Shown one piece after another: positions 39,557 through 47,990 of a stretch of DNA of 63,487 nucleotides; position 1 is the first letter of the stretch, and every line of letters starts with the position of its first letter. The stretch spans positions 1 to 63,487 of the forward strand of contig NAEP01000069.1 in NCBI GenBank assembly GCA_002529645.1, read 5' to 3'. The notes below the pieces were generated by a model that worked only from the letters and a program-made list of their open reading frames with translations, was not told the DNA's origin and searched no databases. The position numbers were made by a program, and so were the translations under genes. Origin of the DNA: Candidatus Lumbricidiphila eiseniae. GTDB lineage: Bacteria; Actinomycetota; Actinomycetes; Actinomycetales; Microbacteriaceae.

Positions 39557-40435
39557 CGTTTCCTATCGGCGCACCCACGTCCTCGAACAGCATCGCGTCG
39601 ATCGCGGCCTTGAACTCCTCCAACCGAGGCGACACTCGCACTGGCGTCTTCCGCGGTGGCGGTTCCGCCTGCGACAACGCTGTCCGAACCGTTGCTCGTC
39701 CCACGCCATACCGGGCAGCCAACGCCCGAATCGATGCGCCCTCGGCGCCGTCTCCGGCCCAGATCCCCAGGATCTCCCTCTCCCCGGCCGTGGTGACGCC
39801 CATGACGACGTAGAACGGAGTGTTGCGGACCTGCCCCCGTCCCTGACCTTCACGGCGATCGCGTCAACGAAGATCACCGGGTAGAGCGCGTCCAGCGGGC
39901 GGGCAGACCATTCCGCGAGTTCTCCGGCGATCTTCTCCATGATCCGGCTGATGGTGTCTTTAGAGGCCTTCGCCCCGTAGACCTCGTCGAAGTGCGCCGC
40001 GATCTCACCCGTCGTCAGCCCACGAGCCGACAACGAGAGCACGATCTGATCGATCCCGTCGAGGCGACGTTTGCGCTTCGGGACGATCACCGGTTCGAAC
40101 GATCCCTCCCGATCCCTCGGCACCCCGATTTCGACCGGACCGATCTCGGTCAGCACCGTCTTGCTCCTGGTCCCGTTGCGCATATTCGCGGCCATCGGAA
40201 CGCCGCCGTGTTCGTGGCCGAGGTGCTCGGTCAGTTCCGCCTCGAGCGCTGTTTCGAGCACCTTCTTGGTGAGCTGGTTCAACAGCCCGCCCGGCCCGAC
40301 GAGACTCACGCCCTGTTCCTTCGCCTGCGCGAGCAATCGCTCCGCGAGGTCCTTCTGATCGATGATCTCTCCCGTCACGGGATCAATCATCACGTCGTCC
40401 AACAGTCCAGTCGTGTCAGTCACGGCCATCTCCAT
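39557..40435 (-). pseudogene. IS256-like transposase, frameshifted and joined to a second transposase fragment
   Basis: From ATG 40435 the N-terminal 200 residues match the Mutator/IS256 family (LLNQLTKKVLETALEAELTEHLG, GTRSKTVLTEIG, SLSARGLTTGEIAAHF, the catalytic VIFVDAIAVKVRDG). A G-run at 39834-39838 has extra bases, which shifts the frame; the right frame resumes as MGVTTAGEREILGIWAGDG. Then the sequence switches to SIRALAARYGVGRATVRTAL, an HTH from another transposase type (IS21/IstA-like), and stops at attR. It is a dead composite. Confidence 0.75.
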
Positions 40436-40760
40436 CTCGGATCAGGCCAGACCCCACACACCGTTAATCAAACAGTCCCACGCTGAAGCGTTGCGGCGGT
40501 CGCTTTCGCCGGTGGCCAGCTCGGATTGGGCAGAGTAGAACTATGGATTTTCGCTGAGCACTGTCATGTAGCAGATCAGCCCCGGCCGAAGCCGTCAAGA
40601 ACGATGTAGTAGTCGCCTATGCAAGGCCCGCAATTGTTTGGAACTACGGTCGACACGACGGGACAGACGATTCAGTTCGCGACCCACGCCGGCGACATAT
40701 GACCGGGGGCGGCGGGCCGGCCGTCGGGTGGGTGTGGCTGCTGGGCCACCGAGCTGAGCT
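40436..40760. other. intergenic stretch after the IS256 remnant
   Basis: Sequence at about 40460-40490 (ACACCGTTAATCAAACAGTCCC) resembles an IS256-type terminal end. The remaining 270 bp contain no convincing gene, promoter or repeat. Confidence 0.4.
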
Positions 40761-41681
40761 CTACCTCAGTTCGTCAGCGCGCTTTTCTTGCCCGGTGGGC
40801 ATCGCGTTAGTTTCGTCCTCGCTTGGGAAGATGAAGATCGATGCCAGTACCAGGAGAGCTCCGATGATCGCGAGTAAGCCAATCTGCTCGTGCAGAAAGA
40901 TCAGTGCGGTGAGGATCCCGAAGACAGGCATGAGGTTCAGGATCATTGTGGATAGACCAGCTCGGACATGGGCGATCGCGAAGTTGTAGAGCAGAAAGCT
41001 GCCTGCGTAGCCGATGATGCCGACTCCGAGGGCCGCAGCCCAGGAGCTTATGGGGCGGGGCTCGATGATGGCCTCGGCGCCTGTGACCCAGCGGATGATG
41101 GCGAACGGGAGAGCCAAGGCAAGGCCCGCGGCGAATTGGTGGGCGGTCATTGTGAGCGTGTCGTAGGAGCCGGCGATGGTTCGGGCGATGACGACGTAGA
41201 AGCCGGCCGCGAGGATGCCGCCGAGAACCAGGGTGTCGCCAAGATGAACTCCGTCGAAGCCACCTGCGGCTTCCAGGATGAGCACGCCGATCAACGCGAG
41301 TGCCAGGCCCGCGATGGAGCGTCTCGTCAGTCGCTCTCTCAGGAAGATCGCGGCGAGGATGACGGCGAAGAACGATTCCATCGCGCTGAGCACGGCGGCG
41401 TTGGCGGCGGTGGTGAAGAGCAGCCCGATGGTCAGCAACGCATAACAGAGTCCGGGTTCTAGCGCGCCGAGGAGGAGGAGCTTCCACATCTGGGGCGGAC
41501 GTCGGTATCCGCGGATGAGAAGAATGGTCCATAGGACAACGTTGGCGGATAGCAGCTGCGCGATCAGCAGGGTCATCGGGCCCCAGCTGTCGAGGGCAAA
41601 CTTGATGAATGTGGCCGCGCTGCCCCAGCTTGCAGCAGCGATCACGAGCGCGACGAGCGCAGCCGGTCTTCCTCGTATCAT
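40761..41681 (-). CDS. EamA-family (DMT) transporter
   Basis: The 306-residue protein has ten hydrophobic helices in two EamA halves: SAMESFFAVILAAIFLRERL and IAGLALALIGVLIL in the first, LMPVFGILTALIFLHEQI and AIIGALLVLASIFIF in the second. Such proteins export small metabolites. It is the last gene of a five-gene minus-strand operon, so it may export what the upstream enzymes make. Confidence 0.87.
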   Translation of the reverse strand: MIRGRPAALVALVIAAASWGSAATFIKFALDSWGPMTLLIAQLLSANVVLWTILLIRGYRRPPQMWKLLLLGALEPGLCYALLTIGLLFTTAANAAVLSAMESFFAVILAAIFLRERLTRRSIAGLALALIGVLILEAAGGFDGVHLGDTLVLGGILAAGFYVVIARTIAGSYDTLTMTAHQFAAGLALALPFAIIRWVTGAEAIIEPRPISSWAAALGVGIIGYAGSFLLYNFAIAHVRAGLSTMILNLMPVFGILTALIFLHEQIGLLAIIGALLVLASIFIFPSEDETNAMPTGQEKRADELR

Positions 41682-41698
41682 TGGTCGCGGTCTTCCCC

Positions 41699-42679
41699 TC
41701 AGGTCGTCTCGGCGGGGGCGCCGGTCGACCAGAGCGTGTCCCGAGCCCAGGCGCCGGTAATTGCGGTGTCCGGGTCGGTACCTTCAACGTCCGTGAGCTG
41801 CGAGGCGAGCAGTTGTAGCCGCACGATGGACGGGAGCTGCCGATGGTAGGGGTGAAGGTCCTCGAAGTCGTCCTCGAGGACGTGTGTGGTGATGCCTTCC
41901 GCCTGCGCTGCGTCGAGGAGTTGCCCGGTTAGCCCGTCGACGTCGGCGGCCGGTTGCAGGCCGATCAGGATGTCCTCGGCGGTGTAGGGGACGGCAGCGC
42001 CGTGCAACAGCCGTTCCGGATCGAATCCTTCGGCGAGGATATGGGCGGACTCTCGGATTTTGAGTGCTCCTTCGTTCGCGGTGATGGACCATGGGCCGGG
42101 ACCCACGATTGCAAGCGAGCGCGTCGGGGTCGAGATCTGGGCGATTTGCGGGTGCGCGAGGGCGCCGCGGACGGCAGTGGCTGCGCGAAGGAGCTCTTGC
42201 GGCCCGGTCGGTGTGCCAACGAGCTGATGGGCGAGGAGACCGAGAACCCCAAGTGCAGCCGCATAGCTCACGGTGTAGGTCTCAGATGCTTCTTCGGTGG
42301 GAGTGGCAATCGCTTCGTCCCAGCCGGAGGTCTGGCCGGTGATCGTGACCAGGGGGCCGCCTGCCGCTTGCACGGCCTGGCGCAGGCGGAGGGCATAGGC
42401 GGTTGATCCGGTGTGACTGATGATCACGTAACCCGTGTCACGGCGGGGCTCGGGCTGCCAGCGCGCGGCGTCTACGGCGGAGACAGCGATCGCGTCCGCG
42501 CCTCCGGTCCTCAGCAGGTACGCGGCGAGCTCAGCGGCGTGGAAGCTGGTCCCGGTGCCGACGATGATGAACCGATCGGCCGCACGCAACGCGTGTGCTT
42601 GTGCCGTCACGTCGATGTTGGCGACTTGCTCAAGCGTGTCCGGCTGCGTGTGGATCATGCGGTGCAATTCTGTGGTCAT
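41699..42679 (-). CDS. SIS-domain sugar-phosphate isomerase-like protein (GlmS/AgaS type)
   Basis: From ATG 42679 (AGGGAG upstream) the 326-residue protein has two SIS folds. The first has FIIVGTGTSFHAAELAAYLL and TGYVIISHTGSTAYALR; the second has ALKIRESAHILAEGFDPERLLHG, close to the GlmS isomerase half. The glutaminase domain of GlmS is absent. It likely binds or isomerises an amino-sugar phosphate. It lies 17 bp from the exporter gene. Confidence 0.83.
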   Translation of the reverse strand: MTTELHRMIHTQPDTLEQVANIDVTAQAHALRAADRFIIVGTGTSFHAAELAAYLLRTGGADAIAVSAVDAARWQPEPRRDTGYVIISHTGSTAYALRLRQAVQAAGGPLVTITGQTSGWDEAIATPTEEASETYTVSYAAALGVLGLLAHQLVGTPTGPQELLRAATAVRGALAHPQIAQISTPTRSLAIVGPGPWSITANEGALKIRESAHILAEGFDPERLLHGAAVPYTAEDILIGLQPAADVDGLTGQLLDAAQAEGITTHVLEDDFEDLHPYHRQLPSIVRLQLLASQLTDVEGTDPDTAITGAWARDTLWSTGAPAETT

Positions 42680-42707
42680 GTTGTGGGCTCCCTGGGGTCG
42701 GTGCGGG

Positions 42708-43502
42708 TCAAGATTTGCGGGCGAGGCAGATGATGTGCTCGGCGAAGACAGTGAACGGGCTGAGGTCGTAGCCGCCGCAGACCGCTTCCACGTTGAGACC
42801 GAGCTGGTGGCACTGCTCGACGATCTCGTGCACGCTGTAGACCCGGTAGTCGGCGGAGGAACGTCGTCCTGCACTGCCGACTTCTTTCACGGTCCACTGG
42901 ATCCGGCTTGTCAGCGGGTCGAACCGTTCCTCGTGCAAGTAGACCGCGGGGCGGGAGTCGTCATAATTACGGATGACATAGTCGCCGGTTTCGACGGCGA
43001 AGACCTCGCTGGTTTGGCGGAGAAACCAGTCGCGGTTCATCACGTCGACGAGCAGGAGGCCGCCGGGGGTGAGTACGCGAGCGGCCTCTTGGAGCACACG
43101 GCTGTTCTCTGCCGAGGTCTCGAAGAACCCGAGGCTGGTATGCAGGCTGATCACTGCGTCGACGCTGCTGTCGAACAGTACGGAGAGGTCGCGCATGTCC
43201 GACTTGATGAATCGGATGCTCTGCCCCGCTTCGTTCGCGGCATCGCGGGCACGGGACAGGTAGCCGTCCGAGAGATCGACACCGGTGACCGTGTAGCCAG
43301 CCCTGCTCAGAGGAATACTGTGACGCCCGAGACCGCAGGCGAGGTCCACGAGTCGACCCGCGGGGATCAGGCTTCGCACTGCTGCGACCATTTCGGCGGT
43401 AAGAGCGGGGTCGAGGAATTCGAGGTCGCTCTCCGGATAGAGATCATCAGCGAAGAAGCTGGCCCACCATGCTCGTGCCGACTGGTCGACGTCCATCGTC
43501 AT
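42708..43502 (-). CDS. SAM-dependent methyltransferase
   Basis: The 264-residue class I enzyme has motif I LVDLACGLGRHSIPLS, an acidic VTGVDLSDGYL, and post-motif ARVLTPGGLLLVDVMN. Its start overlaps the stop of the broken upstream gene (ATGA). It is not similar in detail to the methyltransferase at 8555. The substrate is unknown; the operon suggests a small secreted metabolite. Confidence 0.87.
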   Translation of the reverse strand: MTMDVDQSARAWWASFFADDLYPESDLEFLDPALTAEMVAAVRSLIPAGRLVDLACGLGRHSIPLSRAGYTVTGVDLSDGYLSRARDAANEAGQSIRFIKSDMRDLSVLFDSSVDAVISLHTSLGFFETSAENSRVLQEAARVLTPGGLLLVDVMNRDWFLRQTSEVFAVETGDYVIRNYDDSRPAVYLHEERFDPLTSRIQWTVKEVGSAGRRSSADYRVYSVHEIVEQCHQLGLNVEAVCGGYDLSPFTVFAEHIICLARKS

Positions 43503-44265
43503 GTTGTGATCGCCTCCAAGATGACGTGGTGTCCGTCGCCTTCTCCGATCAGCCAGTCGGTGCCGGGCAGAAATCGTTCGGCGGCTACCGCCGGCGGCCC
43601 CGGATGTTCCCGATATCCCATCAGACCGTTAGGCGGGATCTCGTAACCAGGGAATAGTCCGAGGGCGGTGAAGCGGGCGTTGCCTTTCGTCGTCCTGCAG
43701 CGGGAGAGCTTCCGTATAGACGACGTCACGGTCGATCGGGCCGGCTTCCTGCAGGTACAGGCTGGCGAGGTGCTGACACGCGGTCGCGAGATGCTCCCCG
43801 GGCAGGGCGAATGCGAGCTTTGCGCTGTTGAACAAGACGAGAAACGCACTGGACTGGCCCCGAGCTGCCCGATCTTTCCATGCGTGTCGGGCCTGCTGGA
43901 TCTTTGCAGCGACGTGCAGCTCGCCCTCTGCAAGGGCATCGTCGTCGATCAAGACGATATCGATCGCAAGCCCCTTCGAAGCAGCGGACCCCCGCGCCTC
44001 TCGGGCGGCCTTCTTCAGTTGACGGGAGGGTGTGGCGGTTCGTAGCGGGCCCCCGCGCCTCTCGGGCGGCCAACCGGCCGAACAGGCACGGCTGGTTCCG
44101 CTGGACCCACGCCCGAAGAGCCACGTCTTTCTCCCCGAGGGATGCGCTCGGGTCCAGGAGCACCGCGTGGGCGGCATCGATATCTGCACCAAAGCTCATA
44201 CTGCGATCACGCTGCGGGAGATTCTCGAGAACAGCGGCGAGGTTGCTCTGATTGGTGACACTCAT
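43499..44265 (-). pseudogene. broken gene of unknown family, interrupted by a 61 bp duplication
   Basis: Coding starts at ATG 44265 (MSVTNQSNLAAVLENLP) and runs to about residue 70 (LFGRLAAREARG). It continues in a second frame (AASKGLAIDIVLIDDDALAEGE to VYTEALPLQD) and then in a third (TKGNARFTALGLFPGYEIPPNG to the TGA at 43499). The first shift is caused exactly by one extra 61 bp unit of the direct repeat at 43983-44071; the second needs one extra base near 43690. Both ends overlap their neighbours by 4 bp, so the ancestral gene was a normal member of the operon. No family is recognised. Confidence 0.75.
43983..44071. repeat. direct-repeat pair, 61 bp period, inside a gene
   Basis: The 28 bp copies 43983-44010 and 44044-44071 have one mismatch and flank a 33 bp insert (44011-44043). 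Removing 61 bp joins LFGRLAAREARG to SAASKGLAIDIV in one frame. Confidence 0.85.
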
Positions 44266-44837
44266 GACAGTTGCTCTCCTCCCACGCTGTTGACAGGTTC
44301 TGGCTGCGCAGGCCTTCCGAGCGTGACTGGTGTTCCGTCCTGCTCGAAGGCCTTCTTGAGCGTGAACGCTGCGGGAGTCGGGCCAGCTGCTTCCAGCAGT
44401 TCCAGCCGTTCGATCGCCTCAGCCCACGTCGGGGTGTGGTTGTCCGTGGTCCACCACACGGTGTAGGTCGGCCAGGTCGGTCGCTGAAACCACTCGTGAC
44501 GCCTTCGTAGAGCGGCCGCGTGGACACCCGAGTAGTAGACAAAGTCCCACACGCTCTGCAGATCACGCCACACGCTCAGCGTTTGAGCGGCCCGGTAGGC
44601 GTCATCCGTCTTCCCTCCGTCATAGAACGACGGCAGCCGGAGTGAACCCCACTTACCCCAGTCTCGATCGATATCTCCGAGATCGTCACGATCGTTCGCG
44701 TAGTCGGCTCGTTCGATGAAGCCGGGGTGATGTTCCGAGGCGACGTACACCGTCGGCGTCAGCTCTTCGAACGGCTCCGTTCGCGCAGCTCCGTATGGCT
44801 CCTCCAGCAACCCGCACGTGGTGAACGCCACTCTCAT
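44262..44837 (-). CDS. DUF3291-like (ABM-fold) protein
   Basis: From ATG 44837 (GGAGG upstream) the 191-residue protein shows the DUF3291 pattern: an early strand, SVWRDLQSVWDFVYYSGVHAAALRRRHEWF, then WPTYTVWWT and the ERLELLEAAGPTPAAFTLKKAF end. The fold is a dimeric monooxygenase-like barrel of unknown function. It is the first gene of the operon that also encodes a methyltransferase, SIS protein and EamA exporter. Confidence 0.75.
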   Translation of the reverse strand: MRVAFTTCGLLEEPYGAARTEPFEELTPTVYVASEHHPGFIERADYANDRDDLGDIDRDWGKWGSLRLPSFYDGGKTDDAYRAAQTLSVWRDLQSVWDFVYYSGVHAAALRRRHEWFQRPTWPTYTVWWTTDNHTPTWAEAIERLELLEAAGPTPAAFTLKKAFEQDGTPVTLGRPAQPEPVNSVGGEQLS

Positions 44838-45145
44838 GAGGCCTCCAGATACCTTGAGCTGTTCAGTTTGTTGATCAGACCAGCGGTGACGGCGGCGCTC
44901 AGCGGATAATGGTGAGAGGGAAATCACATGTCCGATATACGCGGAGCCATACGAACCTGTCCTCGATGGAGCCATGTTCGCCATGGCTTCAGTCACACCG
45001 TCATCCTTGCTGAGCTGTTACATGGGCCCATGACGCTGCCAGTTTAGTTCTGGGATTCGAGCATGTAAACACCGTTGTAAACATCGTTGACATCCTGTAA
45101 AAGCAAGTAGACCCAGTCCTCGCTGCCGTCGAGGTACCGCCGCGG
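44838..45145. other. intergenic stretch with operon promoter region
   Basis: No gene is seen. The sequence before 44837 probably holds the operon promoter. A short near-repeat TGTAAACACCGT/TGTAAACATCGT at 45064-45088 is the only local structure. Confidence 0.4.
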
Positions 45146-46226
45146 CTAGTTGTAGTTCTCCAGGAGGTTGTGAGCGGCGGGTCTGAGCTGAGGGGGTGAG
45201 GACCTCCGGTATCGAAGTGGGTTACCACACTCATTTTGATTCCTGGGGGTCCTTGTGTCCCACCGTAATGCTCCTTTGTCCGAGACCGGTCGTTTGCGGC
45301 TGGCGAAGCTTGTCGTGGACTTGCGTTGGCCGTTGCGGCGCGCCGCGGAACGGTTCAGCTGTTCGCCGGCGACGGCGAAGAAGTGGGCCGATCGGTATCG
45401 CGCCTCCGGACTCGCGGGGATGCGGGATCTGTCGTCCCGCCCGCTGTCCTCGCCGACGCGCACCAGCCGCAGGACCGAGCAGCGGATCGTCGCGCTGCGC
45501 TTCACCCGCCGAGGGGGATCGCACCGCATTGCCTGGCATCTGCGGCTGCCCCGCTCGAGCGTGGAGAACGTACTGCGCCGCTACCGGATGCCGCTGCTGA
45601 CGCACATCGACAAGGCCACCGGTCTGCCCGCGCGCCGACCCAAGCCGCTCCGCTACGAGCATGAGCATCCCGGCAATCTGGTCCATGTCGACATCAAGAA
45701 ACTCGGCCGCATCCCCGACAGCGGCGGGCACCGTGTGAGGACCCGCCAACAAGGTCAATCCAACCGGAAGAGCACCCGACCCGGGTACGCGTTCCTGCAC
45801 CACGCGCTCGATGACCACTCCCGGCTGGCATACTCCGAGATCCTCGACGACGAGCGCAAAGAGACCACCGCAGCATTCTGGGAACGCGCCCGCGCGTTCT
45901 TCGCAGCGCACGGGATCACCGTGCTCAGAGTGATCACAGATAACGGCTCCTGCTACCGCTCGCACACATTCCGCGACGCGCTCAACGTCAGCGTGAAGCA
46001 CAAGCTCACCCACCCCTACCACCCGCAGACCAACAGGAAGGTAGAGAGGTTCAACCGCACCCTCACCGCCGAGTGAGCCTACGCACACCCCCACCGACCA
46101 GAGACCGAACACGCCACGACCTACCAAGCCTGACTCCACGAACACAACCACCACAGAGCCCACAGCAGCATCGGCAGACTCACACCCATCAACCGCGTTC
46201 ACAACCTCAGCAAGAACTACAACTAG
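45146..46226 (+). mobile_element. IS481-family insertion sequence, inactive
   Basis: The ends CTAGTTGTAGTTCT...GAGGTTGTG (45146-45172) and the inverted copy ending AGAACTACAACTAG (to 46226) are terminal inverted repeats of about 24 bp, matching except at four central positions. They enclose a transposase gene with two nonsense codons. No target duplication is obvious. Confidence 0.75.
45255..46226 (+). pseudogene. IS481 transposase with two TGG-to-TGA nonsense codons
   Basis: The frame starts with an IS481 HTH (SETGRLRLAKLVVDLRWPLRRAA), then DDE residues in HVDIKKLGRI, DDHSRLAYSE, ITDNGSCY and NRKVERFNRTL. TGA at 46074-46076 replaces the conserved Trp after RTLTAE. Another TGA near 46130 replaces the Trp of AWLHEHNHH. 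Beyond them the frame runs on normally to TAG 46226. The conserved N-G-K is N-R-K here. Confidence 0.85.
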
Positions 46227-46615
46227 CTACGAGGCAGGTTGCTACCGCAGAGATAGTAGGGTTCCCCGATCCGCTACTGCGACAGTTTCTCCAGGCAACA
46301 GCGATCAAGTGGACGATTGAGTCTGGCCCGAATGAGCAGCGACAGCGCGAACTCGTAGACGTGTTGAGGCACACCGACATCACCCTCACCCTTCGAGAAC
46401 AGCTGTTCCGTAACTCCAGCGCACTTCTCAAGGCCCCTGAATCACGCGCCGATCGGGCAGACCTCCGAGAATCGATCAGCGCGCTCCACCGGCTCAAGGA
46501 TGCAACCTACGGTGGCGAAGCACCGCAGATCGCCGACGATACCGGGTCTCGAGGCGGCGCCACGGATCAAGCGCATAGCCGATCGCTTCCGCACAGGCCG
46601 CGCTTGCTTGAATAG
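46227..46615 (+). pseudogene. coding remnant downstream of the IS481 copy
   Basis: The frame open through the IS end continues for about 125 residues (PDPLLRQFLQATAIKWTIE, HTDITLTLREQLFRNSSALL, ESISALHRLKDATYGG) to TAG 46615. It is helical with realistic composition, so it is probably the 3' part of a gene cut by the IS. The family is unknown. Confidence 0.4.
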
Positions 46616-46861
46616 CATCGATGGCCCCGACACGCGAGAGTCACGGAACTGATCGCTGGCGTCACGACCAAGCAGCATCACCCCAATTTCTAACCCGCGC
46701 CCCTTTCTGGTGACGGATCGAGGCCTTAGTCCCCCGACGCTTGCGTCCTCGCCAGCTGAACAACTCTGAACGAGAAGAGCTGCCAGGTCAAGGTTACCCG
46801 CTGCGTCTCGAACCCCTCGCTCAATCACGAGGAACGTTCTATTCCCGTCCAACTCGCAAGG

Positions 46862-46950
46862 GGTCAGTCCGCAGCCCCGTGGACGCAAGCAATGACTCCA
46901 CCGACACTAGCGTGCCAGCTTCGGTCAGCCTGCCGCCCCGTGGACGCAAG
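46862..46950. repeat. direct-repeat pair, 61 bp period
   Basis: The 28 bp copies 46862-46889 and 46923-46950 differ at 3 positions, and their last 16 bp are identical. They flank a 33 bp insert. The surrounding 46616-47120 has no convincing gene. Confidence 0.75.
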
Positions 46951-47121
46951 TCGCAAGTCCGCCGAGCGTCCGGGACGAGTAGGCGACGACAAGGTGGCAG
47001 TGATCCCAAATCCAATGGTGATTCTGGACCTTTTCCAGCGCACCGCACGCCCGTGCCGAGATGATTTCGATCTCCGCCACGCATTGACAGCTATAGGTTC
47101 GCATGGCAGCATGCATATAAC

Positions 47122-47135
47122 TGATTATTGAATCA
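47122..47135. promoter_or_regulatory. possible operator upstream of the SDR gene
   Basis: TGATT-ATTG-AATCA is a perfect 5+5 palindrome in an AT-rich patch 35 bp before the start of the sugar-cluster SDR gene. It is a candidate for control by the YhfZ-like regulator; its sequence differs from the other two candidate operators of the cluster. Confidence 0.3.
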
Positions 47136-47170
47136 TGCTCTTCCGTTCTTCATAGGTGAGGAAAGATATC

Positions 47171-47926
47171 GTGTACGACGCATTCAAACTCGACGACAAG
47201 GTTGCCATCGTCACCGGCTCGGGCGAGGGTGTCGGCTTCGAAATGGCCCGGGCGCTCAGGGACTCCGGCACTCGCGTCGTGCTCGCGGAACTCGATCCCG
47301 ACCTTGCTGCGGCCGCGGGGGAGGAGCTTGGGGTCGACTACGTCGCTCTCGATGTGACGGATTCCTCGGCAGTCGAAGCCGCATTCAGGGACATCGCGGA
47401 GAAGAACGGGGGCCTGGACATCGTCGTGAACAATGCGGGAACCGTTCTCAACGTCGCGGCGGAGGACGAGACCGACGAGGGCTGGCGCACCGTCATGAAC
47501 GTGAATCTCGATGGGGTGTTCTGGTGCTGCCGGGCGGCAGGGCGGATCAAGCTTCCGCAGCGGCGCGGTTCGATCATCAACACGGCCTCGATTTCGTCGC
47601 AGGTGGCTAATCATCCGCAGAAGCAAGCGTCGTACAACACCTCGAAGGCCGGGGGCGTGACGCTCACCAAGTGTCTCGCGGCCGAGTGGGCCGATCACGG
47701 TGTTCGGGTCAACTGCATCTCTCCGGGCTACACGGGCACGCCGCTGCTCAAGGTCGTCGAGGAGCGCAATCCGGTCTGGTATCAGACCTGGATCGACGGC
47801 ATCCCGCTTGGACGCGTCGCCGAGCCACGGGAGATGGCACCGGCGGTGGTCTTCCTCGCGAGCAACGCGGCATCGTACGTGACCGGCTCCAATCTGATCG
47901 TCGACGGCGGCTACGCCCTGTATTGA
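47171..47926 (+). CDS. short-chain dehydrogenase/reductase, sugar or polyol type
   Basis: From GTG 47171 (GAGGAAAG at 47158-47165) the 251-residue enzyme has TGSGEGVG, NNAG, catalytic Ser in TASISS and YNTSK, and the C-terminal SNLIVDGGYALY. It fits the polyol/gluconate dehydrogenase group. It stands before the sugar permease and probably oxidises the incoming polyol or reduces a keto-sugar. Confidence 0.88.
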   Translation: MYDAFKLDDKVAIVTGSGEGVGFEMARALRDSGTRVVLAELDPDLAAAAGEELGVDYVALDVTDSSAVEAAFRDIAEKNGGLDIVVNNAGTVLNVAAEDETDEGWRTVMNVNLDGVFWCCRAAGRIKLPQRRGSIINTASISSQVANHPQKQASYNTSKAGGVTLTKCLAAEWADHGVRVNCISPGYTGTPLLKVVEERNPVWYQTWIDGIPLGRVAEPREMAPAVVFLASNAASYVTGSNLIVDGGYALY

Positions 47927-47990
47927 ATCCGAAACCAACCCATCCCTGCACCACCCCTTGTGTCACGAGTGTCAAAGGAGACAGCTAACA

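Noticed and set aside
39565-40435. Active IS256 transposase
   Set aside because: The frame is shifted at a G-run and the C-terminal catalytic half is replaced by part of another transposase.
46741-47064. 107-codon ORF in the IS-flanked region
   Set aside because: It spans the period-61 repeat and is Arg/Pro/Ser-rich with no family or ribosome site.
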